Shown: positions 26,456 through 35,096, counted from the first letter of the stretch. The stretch: 64,000 nucleotides of DNA from an uncultured Lachnospiraceae bacterium (GCA_902779575.1 CACZBW010000008.1:60399-124398); one strand, 5' to 3'. Program-made: numbers and translations. The notes: generated by a model from the sequence alone, not told the origin.

Positions 26456-27451
26456 TTACCCGCCTTTTCTTCCGGATTCAGTCAGCTCGTCCCTCAGTTG
26501 TTCCTCTTTCTCTTCAAGGTCCAGCCGCTCCGCCTCTGACACAATATAAGGCGGCCTCGCTCTCGCAGCGTCGTAGGTGCGCCAGAGGTATTCCGCCAGG
26601 ATTCCCAGCGAGATATTGGTTACGCCGAAGCCAAGAGCCAGAAGGCTGGCGATGGTGGAATAACCGATCGGAACCGCGGGATTGATCAGCTTGTTCACAA
26701 ATGTAAACAGGGCCGTGAAAAGGCCCAGAACGAACATCACGATTCCGACGATGCTTACCAGACGGATCGGCATGAAGGAAAAGGACACAAAAGAGTCGAT
26801 GAAAAGCTTGACCTTTTTCTTCAGGGTCCACTTGGATTCGCCGGCGTAGCGGCTGTTGAAATCCAGCGACAGCAGGCTGCTTTTAAATCCCGCGTCCATG
26901 ATCTGCAGCATGATGGAAGAGTTGGACTCCTGGTTGCCGTTCACATAGTTCATGATTTTGCGGTCAAAAACGATGGTGCTGATTCCGCCGGAGGCATAGC
27001 TGGATACGGCGTATTTCCGCATCAGGTAAGAATAGAACCTGGAGAAGGAACGGTTGGCGGAGGAAACCTCCACAGACCGTTTCTCGATGTAGACGGCGTC
27101 ATATCCCTCCGCGATCCTGTCCCAGGACAGCTGGAGAAATTCCAGCGGCTCCTGCAGATCGCTGCCCATCCAGGTGCACAGGTCGAAACGGGCCTTCGCG
27201 ATTCCGGCCCGGATCGCGGCGTGGGAGCCGAAATTCTTTGAAAATGTGATCAGCTGAATCATTTTTACATTCCGGAACTGGTGCGCCCGGATCAGGTCCC
27301 CGGTCCCGTCCGTGGAACCGTCATCCACGAAGATCAGCTCCAGCGGAAAAGTCAGGCTCTCCGCATGAATGTCAATCACATTGCAGAAATGCATGATGCC
27401 CTCCGCCTCATTCAGGCAGGGGACAATGACTGATAAACCGTTTGCTTTCAT
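26456..27451 (-). CDS. GtrB/ArnC-like polyprenyl-phosphate glycosyltransferase (GT2)
   Basis: A 331-residue GT2 enzyme with the A-fold start LSVIVPCLNEAEGI, the DDGSTDGTGDL nucleotide-binding motif and CTWMGSDLQEPLEFL, the DLQ(D/E)P motif of DPM1/GtrB-type enzymes. Two C-terminal membrane helices follow (about 235-300), typical of GtrB. It would make an undecaprenyl-phosphate-linked sugar for side-chain addition. ATG at 27451 is preferred: GGAG lies 6 nt upstream, while the ATG at 27463 has a weak site. The small EamA pair downstream and the GtrA at 13433-13948 are candidate flippases, and the GT-C-like protein at 31749-33698 a candidate final transferase. Confidence 0.88.
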   Translation of the reverse strand: MKANGLSVIVPCLNEAEGIMHFCNVIDIHAESLTFPLELIFVDDGSTDGTGDLIRAHQFRNVKMIQLITFSKNFGSHAAIRAGIAKARFDLCTWMGSDLQEPLEFLQLSWDRIAEGYDAVYIEKRSVEVSSANRSFSRFYSYLMRKYAVSSYASGGISTIVFDRKIMNYVNGNQESNSSIMLQIMDAGFKSSLLSLDFNSRYAGESKWTLKKKVKLFIDSFVSFSFMPIRLVSIVGIVMFVLGLFTALFTFVNKLINPAVPIGYSTIASLLALGFGVTNISLGILAEYLWRTYDAARARPPYIVSEAERLDLEEKEEQLRDELTESGRKGG

Positions 27452-27471
27452 TTGCAGCTCCATTCAGACTC

Positions 27472-28029
27472 TCAGCAATCATAAACAAATTCCACGCTGC
27501 CGTCCTCAAGCTCCTTCACTCTGCCGATCACTCTCGCGGGACAGCCGGCGGCGATGGACCAGTCGGGAAGGTCGCGGTTGACGAAGGAGTGGGCCGCTAC
27601 CACGCAGTGTGACCCGATCGTAACGCCGCAGGCGATCATGCTCATCGATCCGATCACCGTATTGCTCCCGATTGAGACCGGTCCGTTCTCGAAAGGCATC
27701 TTTCCTCCCGACACATAATGCCTGGTCGAATCATGGGTATAAATCTGCACGCCGGAATCGATGCTGACAAAATCGCCGATTTCAAGCTCCCCGGAACTGC
27801 CGTCCAGCAGGGTATAAGGCCCGATCCAGACATGTTCCCCGACACTGACCTCCCCCATCACAACGCTCGTGTCATAGATGGAGGATCCTTCGCCGAAGCC
27901 AAGGTCCCGGGCTTTCTGAAAGCGGTTGTAGATCAGTTCCCCGCTCGGCAGCGTCCTCTTATAGTTCTCCTGCATCCAGGCGCGGCGCTCCTGCATCAGC
28001 GCGTCGAATTCTTTTTCAAAATCACTCAT
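27472..28029 (-). CDS. Hexapeptide-repeat acyltransferase
   Basis: A 185-residue left-handed beta-helix acyltransferase. The first 45 residues are helical; the hexapeptide part (about 55-165) has YTLLDGSSGELEIGDFVSI, HDSTRHYV (an active-site-like His) and SNTVIGSMSMIACGVTIG. The family O- or N-acetylates sugars using acetyl-CoA. The longer reading from 28170 is rejected because it adds 47 residues unlike the family; ATG 28029 is used. It lies between the GT2 gene and the epimerase gene, so the acetylated product may be part of a nucleotide-sugar pathway or a glycan decoration. Confidence 0.85.
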   Translation of the reverse strand: MSDFEKEFDALMQERRAWMQENYKRTLPSGELIYNRFQKARDLGFGEGSSIYDTSVVMGEVSVGEHVWIGPYTLLDGSSGELEIGDFVSIDSGVQIYTHDSTRHYVSGGKMPFENGPVSIGSNTVIGSMSMIACGVTIGSHCVVAAHSFVNRDLPDWSIAAGCPARVIGRVKELEDGSVEFVYDC

Positions 28030-28145
28030 TGCCCAGTCTGCCCTTCCTGTCCATGGACGTCCCGGCCTCCCTGCAGCTATACCCATATGCCATCTTCCCC
28101 TGTACAGGGTCCGGTCCGCCGGGGGCGGATTTCCGCCGTAAACAT

Positions 28146-29111
28146 TTACTGATAGCGTTCCCCGTACCATTCAAGCGTCCGGGCAATCCCTTCCTCAAAG
28201 GAAACCTGCGGTTCAAAGCCAAGAAGCTTACGGGCTTTCGAGGCGTCCGCGCAGAGTTTTCTCACGTCGCTCTTGCGGGCCGGGCGGTGCTCCCATTCTC
28301 CCGTATATCCCATGCAGTCACAGATCGTCTTCAGCAGATGGTTGATGGAGATATCCGTACCGGAGCCCAGATTGATGATCTGTCCCCGGGATTCCTCGTG
28401 CTCATATGCCAGGATCAGGGCCCGGACAGTATCCCCCACGTAAATGAAATCGCGGGACTGCTCCCCGTCCCCCTCCACGACGGGCATCTGCCCCTGGCGG
28501 ATTCTGCGGGCTGTGGCCGGGATGATCCCCGCGAGCCCGCCCTCCGCGTTCTGGCGGGGGCCGTAGTTATTAAAGGGTCTCACGATGGAAATGTCCAGTC
28601 CCAGAACCTTGTAAAAGCTGTGAACCATCAGGTCCGCAGCCGCCTTGCCCGCCGCGTAGGGCGTGGTCGGATTGGTCGGGTGGTTCTCGTCCATAGGCGA
28701 ATACTGCGCTGTCCCGTAGGCCTCCGAGGATGAGGTATGGATCAGAGTCTGAAAAGCGCCGACCTTCATCAGTTCCAGAAGGGTGTTGGCGATCTGGACA
28801 TTGTCAAGGTAGGCGTCGAAGGGGTTAAAGAATGAATAATTGAGAGCGATTGTCGCCATATTAAAGACGACTTCTGTCTTCTCCTTCTCCAGAATCGACT
28901 GCACGACGCCGAACTGGCGCGCGTCGTCCCGGTAAAGGACAAAACGCTCATCCTTCATGGCCTCCGCTATATTCTCCATCTTCCCGAGGAAGAAATTATC
29001 AAGGCAGACAACCTTCTCCGCGCCCGCCGCAAGCAGGGCGTCGCAGAGATTGCTTCCGATAAATCCCGCGCCTCCGGTCACAAGTATTCTTTTTCCGGCA
29101 ATTTTCGCCAT
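28146..29111 (-). CDS. NAD-dependent sugar epimerase/dehydratase (extended SDR)
   Basis: A 321-residue extended SDR. The NAD-binding GGAGFIGSNLCDALL is at about 12-26, the catalytic tyrosine-lysine is in YAAGKAAAD (near 150), and SIVRPFNNYGPRQ is typical of dTDP-glucose 4,6-dehydratase and UDP-sugar epimerase relatives. ATG at 29111 has GGAG 8 nt upstream; the upstream ATG at 29177 has none. It is flanked by an acetyltransferase and a DegT aminotransferase, fitting a 4,6-dehydration, amination and acetylation route to an N-acetylated deoxyamino sugar. The exact substrate is unknown. Confidence 0.85.
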   Translation of the reverse strand: MAKIAGKRILVTGGAGFIGSNLCDALLAAGAEKVVCLDNFFLGKMENIAEAMKDERFVLYRDDARQFGVVQSILEKEKTEVVFNMATIALNYSFFNPFDAYLDNVQIANTLLELMKVGAFQTLIHTSSSEAYGTAQYSPMDENHPTNPTTPYAAGKAAADLMVHSFYKVLGLDISIVRPFNNYGPRQNAEGGLAGIIPATARRIRQGQMPVVEGDGEQSRDFIYVGDTVRALILAYEHEESRGQIINLGSGTDISINHLLKTICDCMGYTGEWEHRPARKSDVRKLCADASKARKLLGFEPQVSFEEGIARTLEWYGERYQ

Positions 29112-29283
29112 AGTCACATCTCCCTGAATCCAATCTGATCCGCAGCCCCCGGCGCGCAGATAAAGCCTGGCAGTCATTGCCGCCGTGCGCCCGGGCGCAA
29201 ATCCGCCGGGGCGGATTCGATAGACAGCGGATCGCTTACACAGCTCCGGCTTCCCGTACCGGACGAAAGCCGGCCGGGTCTTC

Positions 29284-30525
29284 TCAGGCCTCTTCTTTCT
29301 TCATCTCATCCAGCTCCCTGCGCAGAGCCTCCGTCACCCTGTCCTGATCCTCTTCCGTAAACTGCACGTAGTTCGGAAGGGTAATGGACAGATGGTCGCA
29401 GGCGTACGCGTTCGGATAATCCTCCGGCCTGTAACCGTAAGTATTCCGGTAATAGCCCAGCATATGCACGGCGTGCGTTCCCTGCCTTGTCGCGATTCCC
29501 TGATCCTCCAGCCGCTGAAGCAGACGGTTCCGGAAGGCTCCGCCTTCCTCCACGCTTCCGATGCCCAGGGCCTTAAGATCCAGCATGCAGACATAGGACT
29601 GATAGGTGTGGAAATACCCCTCCGGGACTGCCGGAGGAATCAGTTCCGGTACGCGCTCCTTCAGGAGGCGGTCATAGCGGAGGGCGTTTTTCCTCTTTAT
29701 ATCGATGATCTGATCCAGCTTCTTAACCTGGACGCAGCCGACTGCCGCCTGGATATCCGTCATGCGGTAATTATAGCCTGCCTCATTGAATTCCGGAAGC
29801 AGGAAGCCTTTGCCCTTGTCGCGCGCGTCGGCGGACACCGTACTGCCGTGGGTACGCAGCTCTCTCATGCGGATCGCCGCCGCCTCGTCATCGCACAGAA
29901 CCATGCCGCCCTCGCCGGTGGTAATGGATTTTCTGGGATGGAAGCTGACGCAGGACATATTCCCGAAGCTTCCCTCATGACGGTCTCCGATCCTGGCCCC
30001 CAGGGCGCAGGCTGCGTCCTCGATCACCTTCAGATTCCAGCGGGAGGCGATCTCATTGACGCGGTCAATCTCACAGCAGAGCCCGAATTCATGCACGGGA
30101 ACGATTCCCCAGAGCCGGTTCCCGCTCCTTCTGTTCAGCAGAACGCCGTCCCGCTCCTCATATAAGTCCCGGATTACCTGCTTAAGACTGTCGATGCTGA
30201 TATTGAATGTCTCCTGGCAGATATCGCAGAAGACCGGCTCCGCCCCGGTCATCAGAACGGCGTTGGCCGTCGCGACAAAGGTAAATGCGGGTACAATGGC
30301 GTCCATGCCCGCCTTCAGGCCGCCGGCCGCCATCGCCAGATGGAGGGCTGTCGTGCAGGAGGTGGTGGCCACGCCGTATCCCGCCCCTTCATGGGCGGCA
30401 ATCAGCTCCTCAAAACGGGTCACCCTGGGTCCCTGGGCAACCCAGCCCGACGAAAGGGCTTCCCGGACCGCCTCGCTCTCCTCGTCTGTAAAATACGGTA
30501 TCGTCACCGGAATCTTTTTTGTCAT
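29284..30525 (-). CDS. DegT/DnrJ/EryC1/StrS aminotransferase
   Basis: A 413-residue PLP-dependent sugar aminotransferase. It begins KIPVTIPYFTDEESEAV, has SCTTALHLAMAA, EDAACALGAR and the PLP lysine in SFHPRKSITTGEGG (about residue 195). These are the features of enzymes that aminate 4-keto-6-deoxy nucleotide sugars. The start at 30525 has GGTGGAG 6 nt upstream and overlaps, in an ATGA, the stop of the small Arg-rich ORF at 30522-30740; GTG/ATG codons at 30537 and 30531 are less likely. Together with the epimerase at 28146-29111 and the acetyltransferase at 27472-28029 it suggests an amino sugar pathway separate from the WbpB/D/E-like one. Confidence 0.9.
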   Translation of the reverse strand: MTKKIPVTIPYFTDEESEAVREALSSGWVAQGPRVTRFEELIAAHEGAGYGVATTSCTTALHLAMAAGGLKAGMDAIVPAFTFVATANAVLMTGAEPVFCDICQETFNISIDSLKQVIRDLYEERDGVLLNRRSGNRLWGIVPVHEFGLCCEIDRVNEIASRWNLKVIEDAACALGARIGDRHEGSFGNMSCVSFHPRKSITTGEGGMVLCDDEAAAIRMRELRTHGSTVSADARDKGKGFLLPEFNEAGYNYRMTDIQAAVGCVQVKKLDQIIDIKRKNALRYDRLLKERVPELIPPAVPEGYFHTYQSYVCMLDLKALGIGSVEEGGAFRNRLLQRLEDQGIATRQGTHAVHMLGYYRNTYGYRPEDYPNAYACDHLSITLPNYVQFTEEDQDRVTEALRRELDEMKKEEA

Positions 30526-30740
30526 CTCCATCTCCACCCTGTCTCTCTTTCAGGGAAACTCTGCCTGATTCGTTTTTCCAGTTCATATAATCTTCGCACC
30601 GGTATCTCCCGGATCACCCGCCGGACTGCTGAGAAATGCCGCTTCCTCAGTCTTTCCCGGGTCATCCGCCGGGCGGCTGAGAAATGCCGCTTCCCCAGTC
30701 TTTCCCGGATCCATTTCCGGACTGCCGGAGAAAGCCTCAT
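30522..30740 (-). CDS. Possible small arginine-rich repeat protein
   Basis: A 72-residue ORF that fills the gap between the Gfo/Idh gene and the DegT gene. AAAGGTG lies 8 nt before its ATG and its TGA overlaps the DegT ATG (ATGA), as expected for a translated, coupled gene. The product is very basic, with about a third of its residues Arg or Lys. It is built from a 16-residue repeat (RERLGKRHFSAARRMT and RERLRKRHFSAVRRVI, plus a weaker third copy at the N-terminus). The DNA repeat period of 48 bp keeps the frame. No known family is recognised. It may instead be a non-coding repeat that happens to stay open. Confidence 0.4.
   Translation of the reverse strand: MRLSPAVRKWIRERLGKRHFSAARRMTRERLRKRHFSAVRRVIREIPVRRLYELEKRIRQSFPERETGWRWR
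30609..30735. repeat. 48-bp imperfect tandem repeat
   Basis: Two close units share GCTGAGAAATGCCGCTTCC, starting at 30628 and 30676, and a degenerate third follows. The period is 48 bp, a multiple of three, and falls within the small Arg-rich ORF. Confidence 0.75.
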
Positions 30741-30753
30741 GTGTCGGCACCTT

Positions 30754-31737
30754 TCAGGATACCATGGCCTTCTGGGCCCGCTCCAGGACCTTCATCACAC
30801 GCAGTGCCTCATCCGGGCCGGACCTTGACTGCCTTCCCTTCTGTACGCAGTTCTCGAAATATTCCAGGCTGTTCTGAAGAGAATCCTCGAATTCGATATA
30901 GGGAATATGAATGTCCCCTCTCCGCGTCAGGAAGGCATAGTCCATATATTCCTTTGCCGGGATGACGTCGATCCCGCAGTCATAGATGCGGACCTTCTCA
31001 TTCAGGCTCATATCGTCAAAGATTACCATCTTCCGGGTTCCCGCGACGACCGTCTGGCGCACCTTCAGAGGCGAAACCCAGCTGGATTTGAGCTGTGCCA
31101 GGAAGCTGCTGTATTTCATGGTCAGGTAGGTCAGGGTTTCCTGCTGCCCGAACGGCTTCGCGCCGAAAGCGGACAGCTGCTCCGGCATCTGTCCGTCGGA
31201 GAACCAGTCCAGCACCGCCACGTCGTGCACCGCCAGATCCATGAGGGCATTTACGTCCATGCGGATCGGGCCCAGGTTCAGCTTCTCCACGTCGAAATAA
31301 ATCAGGTCTCCCAGCTCGCCCGCGTCATAGAGCTTCTTGATATAGCGGTAGTAGGGATTATAAAGCATGATGTGGTCGCAGTGAAGGATCATCCCGGTCG
31401 AAAAGGCCCGTTCCCTCAGTGCCAGAGCCCGTTCTACCGTGGTGGCAAGCGGCTTTTCCATAAATACATGCTTGCCGGCCGCCATGGCTTTCATGCCGAT
31501 CTCATAGGTATTCTCGGTCTGCGTGGCGATGACAAAAGCGTCAATCTCCGGATTCTCAAGATAATCCTCATAGTGTTCCCACACCCTGACGCTCTCCGGA
31601 AGCTCTCTCCTGGCCTTCGCGATCCGGTCCGGCAGGATCTCGCACAGAGCTTTAAAATCAAAGCGGGAGGATGCGGTCAGTTTTCTTGCGATGTTCGCTC
31701 CCCAGTATCCGTAGCCAACCTGTACAACTCTCAGCAT
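30754..31737 (-). CDS. Gfo/Idh/MocA family oxidoreductase
   Basis: A 327-residue NAD(P)-dependent oxidoreductase with QVGYGYWGANIARKL at residues 5-19, the catalytic EKPLATTVERAL motif near 95 and LMDLAVHDVAVLDWF near 170. These features are common in enzymes acting on UDP-linked amino-sugar uronates, similar to WbpB/WlbA. The start is fixed by a perfect AAGGAGG 6 nt before the ATG at 31737; an upstream extension of the frame would run through the next gene and is rejected. Together with the second DegT enzyme it may form a further oxidation and amination branch. Confidence 0.87.
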   Translation of the reverse strand: MLRVVQVGYGYWGANIARKLTASSRFDFKALCEILPDRIAKARRELPESVRVWEHYEDYLENPEIDAFVIATQTENTYEIGMKAMAAGKHVFMEKPLATTVERALALRERAFSTGMILHCDHIMLYNPYYRYIKKLYDAGELGDLIYFDVEKLNLGPIRMDVNALMDLAVHDVAVLDWFSDGQMPEQLSAFGAKPFGQQETLTYLTMKYSSFLAQLKSSWVSPLKVRQTVVAGTRKMVIFDDMSLNEKVRIYDCGIDVIPAKEYMDYAFLTRRGDIHIPYIEFEDSLQNSLEYFENCVQKGRQSRSGPDEALRVMKVLERAQKAMVS

Positions 31738-31748
31738 CAGTATCCTCC

Positions 31749-33698
31749 TTAGGGTTTCCCGGTCTGTCTTCCTTCTCCGGTTTCCCCGGCGCTGTTCTCT
31801 GTCTCCGCCCCGGTTACCGGCCTTTCCGCGGCAGGTTCTTCTGCCTGATTCCCATTTTCCTCTCCTGTCTCCAGGCTCCAGAAATAAAGCTTTCCGTCCT
31901 TGCTGACGAGGGGGGCCCGGCCGGTTTTCTCCGTGAAGGACTCGATCTTCTGCTCCGTCTGCACCCGGGCGGCGTCTTCGCTGAGGCCTCCTGCCTGCGC
32001 GATCGTAAGGCAGGCTGCCGTGTCGAGATACAGACCTGCGTATCCGGCCTTCTGCAGCTTGCGGATCATCTTTCCGGAGGGCAGGGAAGCTACGCCGCTC
32101 TGCCACTGCGCTTCCTTCCGCCCCTGCATGGAGGCAAAGCTCCAGCGCAGGGAAGACGACTCCAGATAGCCGAGAAAGAGCCTGTAGCAGCCTCCGCCCG
32201 GCCAGTCCACATAGGGATATTCAAAAATAAGGGCTCCGTCGTCCATCTCCTCCTCGATCTGCGCGGCAAAGCTCCGGGCATTGTCGATCTCGGATGTGTC
32301 GGAGGCTCCGCAGTCCACCGTCTGGTCAAAGATTCCGACGCCCGCGACGGCCAGACACAGGACCGCCGTCCGGAGGCGTTTTCCCCCGAAAGCCTGCTTC
32401 AAATGCTCCATCCACTGGGCCGTGATCAGCAGGCAGAGAAACATGATCGTCGTGGACATGCGGTTGTAGCCCCTTACGGGCGAGCTGACCAGAAGCGATA
32501 CGATGCTGCTGACGCCGCCCACCGTCGCGATCAGGAAGCTGCCGAGTACGAGCGGCGGTACCGAATCGTACAGGCACAGTTCCCGGCTCTTAGCGCCGTC
32601 TTTCACGCTCCTGCCCCTCATCAGCAGGAGAATGGCGGCTGTGAATCCGGCTGCGGCGACGAGTCCCAGCGTGGAGGTGGTACTCTCGTTCAGGCTGGCG
32701 GAATTGACATTGTAATAATTCTTGATCTCCGCCAGAAAGCGGATCCTGTGCCCGTTCCTCGGCATGAGCAGCTGAATCAGCTTCAGGCTGTAAAGCTCCG
32801 ATTCAAAGGGCAGCCTTGTAGCTGTCTCGCTCATGGGATTGGGCCCGTTTTTCAGGGTATAAAGCACCGTCGGGAAAATATTGACGGCAACCCCGGCCCC
32901 GGAAGCAAATACAAAAAGGAGCGGATAGAGATTCCGCAGGACCTTCTTCTCCCTGAGCATGCGCACCAGCGCCGCCAGGGCAAAAAGCGCGCAGGAAAAG
33001 AAAGCATAGTAAACGCCGGTCCAGGAAACCAGGAAGGCAAGGAAAATGCAGTGAAAGAGACGCTTTGCGCGGAGCCGTCCTCCCGCTGCGCCCGCAGCTG
33101 CCGTTCTGCTGCCGCCGGATCTTCTGCCCGCGCCGGAAAAAGCGGCTGCGGCCGCGCCCCCTTCCGCCTTCTCCCAAAAAGCCCCCTCCACGATCCATAC
33201 GGCGATCAGGCAGGAAAACGGCATCATAAAATACGGAAGCACCCACATGTGGGTGTAGCGCATCTGGATATAGGGAGAGAAGGCAAACAAAAGCGCCGTG
33301 GTCCAGGAAACCGCCTCCGAGATTCTGAGCTTCCTGAGGACGCAGAATGCGGTAAGCGCGCTCAGCAGATAGCAGAGGAAATAGAAGAGGTTCGTGATTC
33401 TGTAGACGTCCGAAACAAAAAGGCTGATCAGCTTCACCAGCAGGAAGGGCAGATAACATCCGTAGGGATAGTCGTACATATCCGCTCCGCTCACGCCGCC
33501 CGTCTGCGGGTTGACCAGGCTGATTCCGTGATCCCGGATCGTCTTTACCACATAGAAGACGCCCAGGCCGTCATCCCCGTAATACCCCAGCGGATAATTC
33601 AGCGGCGCGCCCCGGTAAATGAGAGCCAGTCCTGCCGCCACAGAAGCCGCAAGCAGCAGGATCCACATCAGATTCCGTGATCGGAACACCTTTCCCAT
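31749..33698 (-). CDS. Large GT-C-like integral membrane protein
   Basis: A 649-residue protein with about a dozen predicted membrane helices and a soluble C-terminal part of about 150 residues. An acidic pair in the first extracytoplasmic loop (GYYGDDGLG, about residue 40) fits the catalytic or metal site of GT-C glycosyltransferases, which use polyprenyl-phosphate sugars outside the membrane. A low-complexity Gly/Ala/Arg stretch lies near residue 185. It may attach the side-chain sugar made by the GT2 enzyme at 26456-27451. ATG 33698 (GAGG 9 nt upstream) starts 4 nt after the ABC ATPase stop; ATG 33713 is an alternative. The C-terminal tail is rich in Glu and Thr. Family membership is not certain. 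Confidence 0.72.
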   Translation of the reverse strand: MGKVFRSRNLMWILLLAASVAAGLALIYRGAPLNYPLGYYGDDGLGVFYVVKTIRDHGISLVNPQTGGVSGADMYDYPYGCYLPFLLVKLISLFVSDVYRITNLFYFLCYLLSALTAFCVLRKLRISEAVSWTTALLFAFSPYIQMRYTHMWVLPYFMMPFSCLIAVWIVEGAFWEKAEGGAAAAAFSGAGRRSGGSRTAAAGAAGGRLRAKRLFHCIFLAFLVSWTGVYYAFFSCALFALAALVRMLREKKVLRNLYPLLFVFASGAGVAVNIFPTVLYTLKNGPNPMSETATRLPFESELYSLKLIQLLMPRNGHRIRFLAEIKNYYNVNSASLNESTTSTLGLVAAAGFTAAILLLMRGRSVKDGAKSRELCLYDSVPPLVLGSFLIATVGGVSSIVSLLVSSPVRGYNRMSTTIMFLCLLITAQWMEHLKQAFGGKRLRTAVLCLAVAGVGIFDQTVDCGASDTSEIDNARSFAAQIEEEMDDGALIFEYPYVDWPGGGCYRLFLGYLESSSLRWSFASMQGRKEAQWQSGVASLPSGKMIRKLQKAGYAGLYLDTAACLTIAQAGGLSEDAARVQTEQKIESFTEKTGRAPLVSKDGKLYFWSLETGEENGNQAEEPAAERPVTGAETENSAGETGEGRQTGKP

Positions 33699-33702
33699 CC
33701 GG

Positions 33703-34935
33703 CTATACCTCATATGTCCAGTCATGGCCGAAGCAGGCAACCCCGACGTCCTTGTATTTCGAAACGACCTCAAATTTCACTGCCTGCTTGTAATAGTCCA
33801 CGGGATTTCCGTTTCCCCACTCGATCGTCACATCCAGCCAGTAAGCGCCCTGGATGAGGTCCAGGGAATCGATCCGGAAGAGGAACTCGCCGTCCTTCAC
33901 CAGGTCAAAGCGCTCCTTCTGGGCGATCCGGGTATTGGTTCCATAGACCCAGAGCCCGTCATTGCGGAAAATGCCGATCCCGAAGACCGCGTCCTCCACC
34001 TTTTTGCTCACCTTGTACTGAGCCCGGATCGTAAAGGGCGATCCTGTCTCGAAGACCTTCCCTTCCTTTCCGTCCTTTCCCAGGAGCCGGATCTTCTCGA
34101 ACATGGCCTTCTGGTTCCCGTAGCGCTTCCGCTCCGCGGGATCCTTCTTTTTCTCATCCTCGCTTTCCGCCCTGGCCTTCCGCTCATTGTTCATGAATTC
34201 CAGGTAGGCCATGTCAACATCTTTCGGATTGCCGTCCAGGACGATCTTCCCGTCATTGATCCAGATCGAACGGTCGCAGAGGCGCTCGATCTGTTCCATG
34301 GAATGGGAAACAAGGACGATGGTTGTTCCCGCGGCCTTGATCTCCTGCATCTTGTTGAAGCATTTGGTCTGGAAATTCGCGTCTCCGACCGCCAGAATCT
34401 CATCGATCAGAAGGATGTCCGCGTCCACATTGATGGCGACCGAAAAGGCCAGCCTCATGTACATGCCGGAGGAATAGGTGCGGACCGGATTGTCGATATA
34501 GTCCTGCAGCTCGGAAAATTCGATGATGTCTTCCAGCCTGCTGTCAATCTCTTTGCGGGTTAAACCGAAGATGGAGGCGTTGATATAGATATTCTCCCGC
34601 CCGCTCATATCCGGATGGAAGCCCGCGCCCAGCTCGATCAGGCTCGAGACCCTGCCCCGCATCGTGATGCTTCCCTCGTCTGGGTACATGATCCGGGTAA
34701 GAAGCTTCAGGGTCGTGCTCTTGCCGCAGCCGTTGTGGCCGATCAGGCCGACCGCCTCCCCCTTCCGCACATTGAAGCTGATGTCATTCAGCACCACGCG
34801 CTCCTCAAAACGGCGCCGGAAGCTGAACAGGGCCAGCTCCTTCATCGTGTAGCCCTTGTCCATGTACACGCGGAATTTCTTCTTCACGTGGGAGACTTCG
34901 ATTGTATTTTCCACTTCGTTTCTGTTCTGATCCAT
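33703..34935 (-). CDS. ABC polysaccharide-export ATPase with Wzt-like C-terminal glycan-binding domain
   Basis: A 410-residue protein. Residues 1-245 are a Wzt/TagH-type ATPase with Walker A GHNGCGKST, signature YSSGM, Walker B ILLIDEILAVGD and an H-loop SHS. Residues about 275-410 form a beta-sandwich-like domain (IRLLGKDGKEG, ...IRAQYKV, VFGIGIFRNDGLWVYGTNT) as in Wzt C-terminal domains, which recognise the non-reducing end of the finished O-polysaccharide before export. The matching permease is probably at 42280-43056, over 7 kb upstream in the same transcript. A 53-bp tandem repeat lies in front of this gene. The other ATPase of the locus lacks this domain and is instead fused to UDP-galactopyranose mutase. 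Confidence 0.92.
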   Translation of the reverse strand: MDQNRNEVENTIEVSHVKKKFRVYMDKGYTMKELALFSFRRRFEERVVLNDISFNVRKGEAVGLIGHNGCGKSTTLKLLTRIMYPDEGSITMRGRVSSLIELGAGFHPDMSGRENIYINASIFGLTRKEIDSRLEDIIEFSELQDYIDNPVRTYSSGMYMRLAFSVAINVDADILLIDEILAVGDANFQTKCFNKMQEIKAAGTTIVLVSHSMEQIERLCDRSIWINDGKIVLDGNPKDVDMAYLEFMNNERKARAESEDEKKKDPAERKRYGNQKAMFEKIRLLGKDGKEGKVFETGSPFTIRAQYKVSKKVEDAVFGIGIFRNDGLWVYGTNTRIAQKERFDLVKDGEFLFRIDSLDLIQGAYWLDVTIEWGNGNPVDYYKQAVKFEVVSKYKDVGVACFGHDWTYEV

Positions 34936-34945
34936 ACAGCAATTT

Positions 34946-35096
34946 ATCCTCTGCCTGTCAGCAGCTTTCTCAATTCTACATCCGTCAGCGGCGGCATGAT
35001 CCTCTGCCCGTCAGCTGCCTTCTTGATCCTTCCTCCGCCGGCGGCAGCTTGATTCTCTGCCGGCCGGCAGCACTCTGGTCTTCTGCCTGTCAGTTT
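34946..35096. repeat. 53-bp imperfect tandem repeat
   Basis: Units beginning ATCCTCTGCC or close variants start at 34946, 34999 and 35052, with a half unit after. Each carries, on the minus strand, a GCAGAGGAT that resembles a ribosome binding site; the last one may serve the ABC ATPase gene at 34935. The period is not a multiple of three, so coding is unlikely. Confidence 0.7.

Noticed and set aside
31738-32106. N-terminal extension of the Gfo/Idh gene at 30754
   Set aside because: It would overlap the membrane protein gene, is Arg-rich and unlike the family, whereas AAGGAGG fixes the start at 31737.
31671-33680. Plus-strand open frame of 669 codons opposite the GT-C-like gene
   Set aside because: It is antisense to a gene with proper membrane helices and a ribosome binding site; the translation is rich in Arg, Gly and His without domains.
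34936-35089. Open frame running through the 53-bp repeat
   Set aside because: The period is not a multiple of three and no start with a ribosome binding site gives more than 17 codons.
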